From contig DASUZB010000166.1 of assembly GCA_036377075.1 (NCBI GenBank), positions 1 through 37,943 on the forward strand: a stretch of DNA of 37,943 nucleotides, in the 5' to 3' direction. Origin of the DNA: DASUZB01 sp036377075 (GTDB lineage: Bacteria; Actinomycetota; CALGFH01). Numbering within the stretch: the stretch's first letter is position 1; each line of letters opens with the position of its first letter. The translations under genes and the position numbers were made by a program. The notes beneath the pieces were generated by a model that was not told where the DNA came from, did not search any database, and saw only the letters and a program-made list of their open reading frames with translations. Shown here in pieces: positions 1-7,787 of the stretch.

Positions 1-1048
1 CGGTGAGCCGGTTCTTGGTCAGCGCGAACGAGGTCCCGGTGGCGCGGTCGGCGCAGGCGAAGGTCCCCCCGGCGCCGCCCATGGCGAACACGGTGTCGGA
101 GTCCTGCAGCGGCCCGAGGCCGCCGACCGCGTACCCGAGCGCCCAGCGCGACGGGTTCCCCATCAGCTCGTCGGTGCCGCTGAAGGCGACCGCGGTGGCC
201 TCGCGCAGGCGCTCCGGCGGGAGCAGCCGCACCCCGTCGACCTCGCCGAGCAGCGCCGCGTACATCCGCGCGACCGCCCGGGCGGTCACCTTGCCGCCGG
301 CCGGGATGTCGGCCTCGAGGATGTCGCGGCGGTTGCCGAGCTCGGCGGTGGGCCAGGTGGCGAGCGGCCCGGCCTTGAACATCGGCGAGTCGGGCGGCAT
401 GGAGGCAAGCCACTCGGTGCTGCCGGGGGCGTCCTCCAGCTTGGCCAGCCGGCCGTGCTCGGACGCTGGCATGCCGAAGTACAGCTCGTCGGCGACCCCC
501 AGCGGCGTGGCCACCTCCTCGAGGAGGACCTGCGAGATCGGCTTGCCGGTGGCCCGGCGGACGATCTCGCCGACGACGTAGCCGAAGGTGTAGGCGTGGT
601 AGCCGGTCTTGGTGCCCGGCTCCCACCAGGGCGCTTCGTCGGCGATCGTGGCGCACATCTCGTCCCAGTCGCACAGGTCCTCTGGGGTGGTGTCGCCCGG
701 GATGCCGGGCACGCCGACGGTGTGGGTCAGGGCGTGGCGCACGGTGGCGGCCTGCTTGCCCTTGGCGGCGAACTCCGGCCACAGCTCGGCGATCGGGGTG
801 TCGTAGCCGTACAGGCCGCGCTCGGCCAGCAGGTGGGCCACGGTCGTGGTCATCGCCTTGCCGACCGAGTACGGGTAGAACACCGTCGCCGGCGTGACCG
901 GCTGTCCGGTCGCCGGGTCGGCGACCCCGGCGACGGCGTCGACCACCAGTTCGCCGTGGTGGTAGACCGCCACCTGCACGCCGCGCTCGGCGCCGGATCC
1001 GACCCGCTGGTCGATGGCGTCCTGCACCTGCTGCTGAAGGTCACTCAC
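1..1048 (-). CDS. Serine hydrolase, class C beta-lactamase/EstB-like family (3' end missing)
   Basis: Reading the minus strand from a GTG at 1048 gives an open frame to the left edge with no stop, so the C-terminus lies outside the window. The nucleophile motif S-V-G-K is at residues 61-64 (after FYPY), as in penicillin-binding-protein-like esterases, and a motif around GYHAYTFG near residue 150 fits the second catalytic (Tyr) box. The family includes carboxylesterases, DD-peptidases and class C beta-lactamases; no signal peptide is visible at the N-terminus, which argues for a cytoplasmic esterase rather than a secreted beta-lactamase (inference). A GGAGGGAG ribosome site precedes the GTG. 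The start overlaps the stop of the upstream glycosylase gene by 4 nt (GTGA), so the two are probably translationally coupled. Substrate cannot be told. Confidence 0.88.
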   Translation of the reverse strand, partial: MSDLQQQVQDAIDQRVGSGAERGVQVAVYHHGELVVDAVAGVADPATGQPVTPATVFYPYSVGKAMTTTVAHLLAERGLYGYDTPIAELWPEFAAKGKQAATVRHALTHTVGVPGIPGDTTPEDLCDWDEMCATIADEAPWWEPGTKTGYHAYTFGYVVGEIVRRATGKPISQVLLEEVATPLGVADELYFGMPASEHGRLAKLEDAPGSTEWLASMPPDSPMFKAGPLATWPTAELGNRRDILEADIPAGGKVTARAVARMYAALLGEVDGVRLLPPERLREATAVAFSGTDELMGNPSRWALGYAVGGLGPLQDSDTVFAMGGAGGTFACADRATGTSFALTKNRLT

Positions 1049-2256
1049 GACCGTCTCCCTCCGCTCGACCTACTCGAACACAAGTGCGCCGCGGGGACGG
1101 CTTCGCCGGCCTCGACCTCGGCGGCGCCGAGGTGGGCGGCGAGCAGGCTCGCGGCCGTCGCGACGGCGGTGGCCGTCTCGGCCGGGGGCAGGCCGTCCTC
1201 GACGGTCACGCGGCGCAGCAGCAGCCGGCCGGTGGGGCGGTCGAACTTGGGGTCGACCCGGGCCACCAGGCGGCCGCCAGCCAGCACCGGCATGGTGTAG
1301 TAGCCGTAGGCCCGCCTCGGCGGCGGCACGTAGATCTCCAGGACGTAGCGAAAGCCGAACAGCCGTTCGGTCCGCTCGCGCGACCAGACCAGCGAGTCGA
1401 ACGGGCTGAGCAGCAGCGGCGGGTGCTGGACGCGGGCGGGCACGCGGACGTCGGCGGGCAGGTAGGCGGGCCTGGTCCAGCCCTCGACGGCGACCCGCCG
1501 CAGCAGGCCGGCGGCGGTCGCCTCCGCCAGCGCCGCCCGCGTCTCGGCCGCCGAGAGGCGGAAGTAGTCGGCCAGGTCGGCGGCGGTGGCCACGCCGAGG
1601 GCGCGGGCCGCCAGCACGGTGAGGGCGACGGCGGCCTCCTGCGGCGACGGTACGGTCTGATCGAGCGCCCCGGGCAGGACCCGCTCGGCCAGGTCGTAGC
1701 GGCGCTGGAAGCGCACCCGGTCGTGGACCAGCAGCACGCCCTGGGCGAACAGGTCCTCGATCACCGACTTGGCCGGGGTCCAGTCCCACCAGGGGCCGCG
1801 GCGGCAGTCGGCCGGCTCCCTGAAGGCGGACGCGGTCAGCGGCCCCTCGGCCCGGATGCGCTCCAGCACCCGCGGGTACCAGTCGGGGTGCTGGGTGCGC
1901 GCCTTCTGGAACCACTTCCCCGCCTGCGCCCGGGCGGCGTGCATCCGCGGCAGGAACCAGCGGAAGCTCTCCACCGGCAGGAACGAGGCGGCGTGGCCCC
2001 ACTGCTCGAAGCCGGCGCGGCGGCGGTAGACGAGCCGCTCGAACGCGGCCGGGTCGTGCGCGCCCGCCCGCGCCGCCAGCGCCAGCTCGTGGCTGCGGGC
2101 GACCACGTTGACCGAGTCGATCTGCACCGCGCCGACGCGGCCGAGCGCCGCGCGCAGCGATGCCGCGCTCGCCGGCCGGGTCGCCCGCGAACCGGTCAGG
2201 CCCTGCGCGGCCAGCGCCAGCCGCCGTGCCTGCCCGATCGAGAGGGAGTCCGGCAT
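1045..2256 (-). CDS. YcaQ/AlkX-like DNA glycosylase (HTH_42 winged-helix family)
   Basis: The 403-residue protein belongs to the winged-helix HTH_42 family whose studied members (E. coli YcaQ, Streptomyces AlkZ) unhook DNA interstrand crosslinks and remove bulky alkylated bases. The family's catalytic Q-x-D/Q motif is present as V-Q-I-D near residues 44-47, followed by SVNVVARSH. The Asp form is that of the YcaQ/AlkX branch rather than the antibiotic-linked AlkZ branch, which has Q-x-Q. Length is normal for the family. The ATG has no clear Shine-Dalgarno sequence, but TAGGGT lies 6 nt upstream, suggesting a leaderless mRNA. The gene overlaps the next one by 4 nt. A role in alkylation or crosslink repair is inferred from family membership; no resistance or biosynthetic cluster adjoins it. 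Confidence 0.88.
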   Translation of the reverse strand: MPDSLSIGQARRLALAAQGLTGSRATRPASAASLRAALGRVGAVQIDSVNVVARSHELALAARAGAHDPAAFERLVYRRRAGFEQWGHAASFLPVESFRWFLPRMHAARAQAGKWFQKARTQHPDWYPRVLERIRAEGPLTASAFREPADCRRGPWWDWTPAKSVIEDLFAQGVLLVHDRVRFQRRYDLAERVLPGALDQTVPSPQEAAVALTVLAARALGVATAADLADYFRLSAAETRAALAEATAAGLLRRVAVEGWTRPAYLPADVRVPARVQHPPLLLSPFDSLVWSRERTERLFGFRYVLEIYVPPPRRAYGYYTMPVLAGGRLVARVDPKFDRPTGRLLLRRVTVEDGLPPAETATAVATAASLLAAHLGAAEVEAGEAVPAAHLCSSRSSGGRRS

Positions 2257-2262
2257 GGACCA

Positions 2263-2268
2263 ACCCTA
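2263..2268 (-). promoter_or_regulatory. Candidate -10 box for leaderless transcription of the YcaQ-like gene
   Basis: On the minus strand TAGGGT ends 6 nt before the ATG at 2256. This TANNNT box at 6-8 nt from a start codon lacking a ribosome site is the usual signature of leaderless genes in Actinobacteria. No good -35 hexamer is seen. Confidence 0.5.
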
Positions 2269-2305
2269 CCGGATCACCGCGACAGCCAGGCCCGTTGCGG
2301 TAGCG

Positions 2306-2339
2306 TCCCACGGATGCCCCGCAGGCAAGGCGACTGCGG
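2306..2339 (+). repeat. Dispersed palindromic repeat, copy 1
   Basis: The stretch CCACGGATGCCCCGCAGGCA followed by AGGCGACTGCGG closely matches 5783-5815 and has shorter relatives at 10942-10968, 11323-11340 and 11361-11373. Its core TGCC-CGC-AGGCA is an imperfect inverted repeat, so it looks like a small REP-type element. It lies between the divergent glycosylase and amidohydrolase genes. Confidence 0.5.
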
Positions 2340-2367
2340 ATTCGGCAACGACTCGCGACCGCGGTGC

Positions 2368-2373
2368 TAGCTT
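2368..2373 (+). promoter_or_regulatory. Candidate -10 box for leaderless transcription of the HDAC-family gene
   Basis: TAGCTT ends 6 nt before the ATG at 2380, and there is no Shine-Dalgarno sequence between them. This matches the TANNNT leaderless pattern and supports this ATG over the in-frame ATG three codons later. Confidence 0.5.
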
Positions 2374-2379
2374 CCTTCC

Positions 2380-3426
2380 ATGGAGCCGATGACCGTGGTG
2401 GCGAGCGAGGCGCACCGCAGCCACGATCCTCCCTACGAGGTGAACTTCGGCAAGGTCGTGCAGCCGGTCTGGGAGCGGGTCGCCCGGGGCGAGCTGCTGC
2501 GCGAGGCGCTGGCCGCGGCCGGGCACCCGGTCACCGGGCCGCGGGAGCACGGCCTCGGGCCGCTCCGCGCCGTGCACCAGCCGGCCCTGCTCGAGTTCCT
2601 CGAGGGAGCCTGGGCCGCGTGGCGCGCCGCCCACGGGCCGCGGGCGGCGCTGATCCCCGACACCTTCGCGCTGCCCGGGCTCGCCCGCGACCGCGCCCGG
2701 CCCTCGACCGGTGGCGTCGGCCGGCCCGGCTGGTTCTGCTTCGACACCGCCACGCCGTTGGTCGAGGGGAGCTGGCCGGCCGCCCGCGCCGCCGCCGACC
2801 TCGCCCTCACCGCCGCCGACCTGGTCGCCGGCGGCGCGCCGGCGGCCTACGCGCTGTGCCGCCCGCCCGGCCACCACGCCGGCCCCGGCTACTACGGCGG
2901 CTTCTGCCTGCTGAACAACGCCGCCGTCGCGGCACGGGCGCTGGCGCGCCTCGGCCGGGTGGCGATCGTGGACGTGGACTTCCACCACGGCAACGGCACC
3001 CAGGACGTCTTCTGGGAGGACCCGGCCGTGCTGTACGTCTCGCTGCACGGCGACCCGGCGGTCCACTACCCGTACTTCACCGGCGCGGCGGACGAGACCG
3101 GCGGCGGCCGGGCCGCCGGCAGCAACCACAACCTGCCCCTGCCCGACGGCACCGGCGACGACGCCTACCTCGACGCGCTGGAGCGGGCGCTGCAGCCGGT
3201 CGCCGCGTTCGCGCCGGAGGTGCTGGTGGTCAGCCTCGGGGTGGACACGTTCGGCGAGGACCCGATCGGCGGCTTCGCGCTCGGGCGCGCGGCCTACCCG
3301 CGCATCGGCCGGCTGCTCGCCGGCCTCGCCCTGCCGACCCTGTTCGTCCAGGAGGGCGGCTACGCGCTCGACGCGCTGGCCGACTGCGTCGGCGGCGTGC
3401 TGGTGGGCTTCCAGTCGGCGCGTTAG
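2380..3426 (+). CDS. Histone deacetylase superfamily amidohydrolase (acetylpolyamine amidohydrolase-like)
   Basis: This 348-residue enzyme carries the full arginase/deacetylase-fold signature: RPPGHHAGPGYYGGFCLLNN (161-180) with the tandem catalytic His165/His166, VDVDFHHGNGT with predicted zinc ligands Asp200 and His202, a third ligand Asp289 in SLGVDTFGEDP, and the QEGGY loop carrying the transition-state Tyr. The arrangement resembles bacterial acetylpolyamine amidohydrolases and class II HDACs, which hydrolyse acetyl groups from polyamines or from lysine side chains. Length fits. The protein has no signal peptide and should be cytoplasmic. It stands alone on the plus strand, divergent from the glycosylase gene, with no polyamine genes next to it, so the acetylated substrate is unknown. 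Confidence 0.92.
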   Translation: MEPMTVVASEAHRSHDPPYEVNFGKVVQPVWERVARGELLREALAAAGHPVTGPREHGLGPLRAVHQPALLEFLEGAWAAWRAAHGPRAALIPDTFALPGLARDRARPSTGGVGRPGWFCFDTATPLVEGSWPAARAAADLALTAADLVAGGAPAAYALCRPPGHHAGPGYYGGFCLLNNAAVAARALARLGRVAIVDVDFHHGNGTQDVFWEDPAVLYVSLHGDPAVHYPYFTGAADETGGGRAAGSNHNLPLPDGTGDDAYLDALERALQPVAAFAPEVLVVSLGVDTFGEDPIGGFALGRAAYPRIGRLLAGLALPTLFVQEGGYALDALADCVGGVLVGFQSAR

Positions 3427-3663
3427 GGACCGGGACAAGCACCGGGACCTGTGGAAGACCGCTTGTCGGCCGCCGGAGCGTGTGGTAATTCTCAACGTCG
3501 CCAAAGTGGACAAGCTCCGTTGAATTCCTGAACGGGTGAGAAGGGAACTGGTGAACGATGAGCGCGGCGACGCTGGCGCAGGCGGGCGTGCTGTGCCTGC
3601 CTGCGCTGACCCTGCTCGGCGTGTTGTGGCTGCTCGACGGCGACCACGAGCCGGCGAGGCGGC
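3427..3663. other. Convergent intergenic region, with promoter-like sequence and a doubtful small ORF
   Basis: This stretch separates the amidohydrolase gene from gltA, whose 3' ends face each other. It is less GC-rich than its surroundings. It contains TTGTCG (3463-3468), a 17-nt spacer and TAATTC (3486-3491), which resembles a plus-strand promoter, and an inverted pair GCTTGTC (3461-3467)/GACAAGC (3509-3515). A plus-strand ORF from the ATG at 3558 starts with a hydrophobic segment (residues about 5-26, LAQAGVLCLPALTLLGVLWL) but then runs about 190 nt antisense into gltA with biased low-complexity sequence to 3851. It may be the remnant of a small membrane protein gene; I do not call it as a gene. 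Confidence 0.3.
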
Positions 3664-4962
<1,299 letters not shown>

Positions 4963-5013
4963 GCTGGCTCCTCCTCGTGCCGGCGGCGCTCCGGCCCTGT
5001 ACGCAACGTACCG

Positions 5014-5745
5014 CTACCCCCCGGCGGCCGCCCGGTCGAGCAGCCAGGTGACCTGGCCGCCCGCCTGCTCGACGGTGGCGACGGCGCGGGCGATCGGCAG
5101 CGAGTCGTCACCCTCCCTGGCACGGGCTACCACCGGACCCTTGGCCTGACCACTGGCGAGCACGGTGAGCCGCTCCACCCCGGCCAGGGCGGCGAGGGTG
5201 AGGGTGGCCCGGTCGGGCGGCGGCTTGGGCGCGCCGTGCACCGCCACGACCAGCCGCTCGCGCTGGTCCAGCTCGGGGCGGCCGGGGAACAGCGACAGGC
5301 AGTGGCCGTCGGGACCCACCCCGAGCCAGACCAGCTCCAGGCGCGGCACGCCCGCCGCGGCCGCCGGCAGGGCGCGCAGCACCGCCTCGTACTCGTCGGC
5401 GGCGCGCTCGGCGGGGAGCTCGCCGCGTAGCCGTAGCCGGTGACCGTCCGGGACGGGCACGTGGTCGAGCAGGGCGGCCGCCGCCTGGCCCCAGTTCGAC
5501 TCCGGGTCGCTGGGCGGCACGCAGCGCTCGTCGCCCATGGCCACCCGCACCCGCTCCCACTCCACCCCGTGGCGCAGGTCGTGGCGCGCCAGGCGGCGGT
5601 AGGCCGCCAGCGGCGTGCCGCCGCCGGTCAGCACCCAGGTGCAGGTCTCGTGGTCGTCGACCGCCGCGCCGATGCCGGCGATCGCCGCCCGCGCCGCCGC
5701 CTCGGCCAGCGCGGCCTCGTCCGCCACCACCTCGACGCGCGCCAT
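5014..5745 (-). CDS. pgl: 6-phosphogluconolactonase
   Basis: This enzyme hydrolyses 6-phosphoglucono-delta-lactone, the product of Zwf, to 6-phosphogluconate. From the ATG at 5745 the protein has 243 residues, normal for the DevB/SOL family. Motifs are LTGGGTPLAAY (39-49), GDERCVPP (71-78) with PESN, and LGVGPDGHCLSLFPG (141-155) carrying the catalytic His148. The frame is open further upstream, but the ATG with GGGGGAG just before it and the start of homology at MARVEVV fix the start. In most actinobacteria pgl directly follows opcA; here it is about 5.6 kb downstream of opcA, separated by an AfsR-like regulator and an exporter on the other strand. It therefore needs its own promoter in 5746-5950. 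Confidence 0.95.
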   Translation of the reverse strand: MARVEVVADEAALAEAAARAAIAGIGAAVDDHETCTWVLTGGGTPLAAYRRLARHDLRHGVEWERVRVAMGDERCVPPSDPESNWGQAAAALLDHVPVPDGHRLRLRGELPAERAADEYEAVLRALPAAAAGVPRLELVWLGVGPDGHCLSLFPGRPELDQRERLVVAVHGAPKPPPDRATLTLAALAGVERLTVLASGQAKGPVVARAREGDDSLPIARAVATVEQAGGQVTWLLDRAAAGG

Positions 5746-5782
5746 GCCACTCCCCCGCCTCGGCTCCGCCAGGACCGCAGCA

Positions 5783-5815
5783 TGCCACGGATGCCCGCAG
5801 GCAGGGCGACGGCGG
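5783..5815 (+). repeat. Dispersed palindromic repeat, copy 2
   Basis: TGCCACGGATGCCCGCAGGC continued by AGGGCGACGGCGG matches copy 1 at 2306-2339 nearly base for base. It lies just upstream of pgl, in the divergent region shared with the exporter gene. Confidence 0.5.
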
Positions 5816-5847
5816 CTGGGCTGGCGACCCGCGACGGCGCCGTGGCG

Positions 5848-5929
5848 TGTCAGGACCGTGTCAGCCCTGTCAGCCCGCCGGCCGGGCCGTATCAGCGCGC
5901 CGGCGGATCCTGCGCGACGCAAGTGTCAG
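5848..5929 (+). promoter_or_regulatory. Array of TGTCAG boxes upstream of the exporter, possible SARP/AfsR operator
   Basis: TGTCAG occurs at 5848, 5859 and 5868, a variant TATCAG at 5890, and TGTCAG again at 5924. The spacings are 11, 9, 22 and 34 nt. SARP-family activators bind direct hexamer or heptamer repeats spaced about one or two helical turns (11 or 22 bp) next to the -10 region, so the array is a plausible target for the AfsR-like regulator encoded nearby. The link is inference. A near-perfect ribosome site, AAGGAGGT (5939-5946), follows the array and precedes the GTG at 5951. Confidence 0.4.
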
Positions 5930-5950
5930 GGCAACCACAAGGAGGTATCC

Positions 5951-6937
5951 GTGACCACCCTCGCGATCGAGGCCGAAGGGCTGGCCAAGCGCTTCGGCTC
6001 GACCCAGGCGCTGGCCGGCGTCGACCTGGCCGCGCCAGCCGGCACCGTGCTCGCCATCCTCGGCCCCAACGGCTCGGGGAAGACCACCACCGTGCGCATC
6101 CTGGCCACCCTGCTGCGGCCGGACGCCGGCCGGGCGGCGGTGGGCGGCTACGACGTCGCCGCCAGGCCCATGGCGGTGCGCTCGCTGATCGGCCTGACCG
6201 GCCAGAACGTGACCGTCGACGAGGTCCTCAGCGGCCGGGAGAACCTGGAGCTGTTCGGCAGCCTGCTGGGGCTGGGCCGCGCGGAGCGGCGCGGCCGCGC
6301 CGCCGAGCTGCTCGAGCTGGTCGACCTCGCGGACGCCGGCGACCGCCGCGCCAAGACCTACTCCGGCGGCATGCGGCGGCGGCTCGACCTGGCGGTGAGC
6401 CTGATCGGCCGGCCGCGGCTGCTGTTCCTCGACGAGCCGACCAGCGGCTTGGACCCGCGCAGCCGTCGCGGGCTGTGGGAGGTCATCCGCGAGCTGGTGG
6501 CCGGCGGCACCACCGTGCTGCTCACCACCCAGTACCTCGAGGAGGCCGACCAGCTCGCCGACGACATCGTCGTGCTCGACCAGGGGCGCGTGATCGCCCG
6601 TGGCGGCCCGGACGAGCTGAAGGCCGGCACCGGCGGGCAGGTGCTGGAGGTGCGCCCGGCCGGCCCCGACGGCCTGGACCTGACCGCGCGGGTGCTGGCG
6701 GAGCTCGCCGGCGGCAGCCCGGCGGTCGACCCCGACGCCCGGCTGGCCAGCGTGCCGGTCGACGACCCGGGGCTGATCGCCGAGGCGGTCAGGCGGCTGG
6801 ACGCCGCCGACGTGCGCATCGCCGACCTGGCGCTGCGCCGGCCCAGCCTTGACGACGTGTTCCTGCGCCTGACCGGGCGCCGGACCGAGGCGGAGCCCGC
6901 CGGCGAGCCGGTCGAGCTCGAGAGGAGGACCGCATGA
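5951..6937 (+). CDS. ABC transporter ATP-binding protein, DrrA type
   Basis: The 328-residue protein is the ATPase half of an ABC-2 exporter of the daunorubicin-resistance (DrrA) family. It has Walker A GPNGSGKT (38-45), the signature YSGGMRRRL (from 137), Walker B LLFLDEP (157-163) and the family's extra C-terminal domain ending in RRPSLDDVFLRLTG. The GTG start is set by the perfect AAGGAGGT 4 nt upstream; the frame is open before it but not homologous. It overlaps the permease gene by 4 nt (ATGA), so the pair is an operon. Family members export drugs, lipids or polyketides; the cargo here is not known. The pair lies convergent to an AfsR-like regulator gene. Confidence 0.93.
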   Translation: MTTLAIEAEGLAKRFGSTQALAGVDLAAPAGTVLAILGPNGSGKTTTVRILATLLRPDAGRAAVGGYDVAARPMAVRSLIGLTGQNVTVDEVLSGRENLELFGSLLGLGRAERRGRAAELLELVDLADAGDRRAKTYSGGMRRRLDLAVSLIGRPRLLFLDEPTSGLDPRSRRGLWEVIRELVAGGTTVLLTTQYLEEADQLADDIVVLDQGRVIARGGPDELKAGTGGQVLEVRPAGPDGLDLTARVLAELAGGSPAVDPDARLASVPVDDPGLIAEAVRRLDAADVRIADLALRRPSLDDVFLRLTGRRTEAEPAGEPVELERRTA

Positions 6938-7746
6938 CCACCATCGCCCTGCCACCCAGCCGGTCGGTCGCGCCCGAGCGCTTCGGGCCCGGCCCGGCCC
7001 TGCGGCACGCCTTCGCCGTCGCCGGGCGCGACCTCAGGCACCTGCTGCGCAACCCGCAGGTGCTGATCTTCGTCGCCTTCCAACCGATCATGCTGGTGCT
7101 GCTGTTCAACTACGTGTTCGGCGGCGCGATCAAGAACCCCGGCGTCCACTACGTGCAGTACCTGATCCCAGGGGTGATCGTGCAGACGCTCGCGTTCTCC
7201 TCCTCGTTCGCGGGGATGGGCATCACCATGGACCTGATGAGCGGGGCACTCGACCGCTTCCGCTCCCTGCCGATCGCCCGCTCGGCGGTGGTCCTCGGGC
7301 GGATCTTCACCGACGGGCTGCGCATGGCGCTCACCACCCTGGTGGTGGTCGCGGCCGGCATGGCGATCGGCTTCCGCTTCGAGGCCGGGCTGCTGCCCGC
7401 GGTCGGCGCGGTGCTGCTGGCGGTCGCGTTCGGCTGGGCCTTCTCGTGGATCGGCATGAGCATCGGGCTGGCGCTGCGCAACCCCGAGTCGGTGCAGGCG
7501 TCCGCGTTCGTGTGGATGTTCCCGCTGGTGTTCGCGAGCTCCGCCTACGTGCCGGTGAGCACCATGCCCGGCTGGCTGCAGGCGTTCGTCAAGGCCAACC
7601 CGATCTCGATCGTGGCCGAGGCGCTGCGCGCGCTGATGCTGGGCGGCCCCACCAGCACCCACCTCGCGCAGGCCTTCGCCTGGCTGGCTGGGATCACCGT
7701 GGTGTTCCTGTTCCTGACCGTGCGGCAGTACCGCCGGCTGAGCTGA
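6934..7746 (+). CDS. ABC-2 type permease, DrrB type
   Basis: This 270-residue integral membrane protein is the partner of the preceding ATPase. It has a cytoplasmic N-terminus and about six hydrophobic segments, starting with VLIFVAFQPIMLVLLFNYVF and ending with FAWLAGITVVFLFLTVRQ. The motif around MDLMSGALDRFRSLPIARSAV is typical of the ABC-2 membrane domain, being the coupling region conserved in DrrB and NodJ proteins. Length is normal. The ATG overlaps the ATPase stop codon. A strong hairpin follows within 10 nt of the stop, ending the operon. Confidence 0.93.
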   Translation: MTTIALPPSRSVAPERFGPGPALRHAFAVAGRDLRHLLRNPQVLIFVAFQPIMLVLLFNYVFGGAIKNPGVHYVQYLIPGVIVQTLAFSSSFAGMGITMDLMSGALDRFRSLPIARSAVVLGRIFTDGLRMALTTLVVVAAGMAIGFRFEAGLLPAVGAVLLAVAFGWAFSWIGMSIGLALRNPESVQASAFVWMFPLVFASSAYVPVSTMPGWLQAFVKANPISIVAEALRALMLGGPTSTHLAQAFAWLAGITVVFLFLTVRQYRRLS

Positions 7747-7755
7747 AGGGAGGAC

Positions 7756-7787
7756 GAGCGCCCGTCCCGGTCGCGGGGCGGGCGCTC
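7756..7787. terminator. Bidirectional hairpin between the exporter and the AfsR-like gene
   Basis: GAGCGCCCGTCCC (7756-7768) pairs with GGGGCGGGCGCTC (7775-7787) over 13 positions with one mismatch or G-U pair around a 6-nt loop. It lies between convergent stops and overlaps the stop codon of the regulator gene. No T tract follows, as is common in high-GC genomes. Confidence 0.7.
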
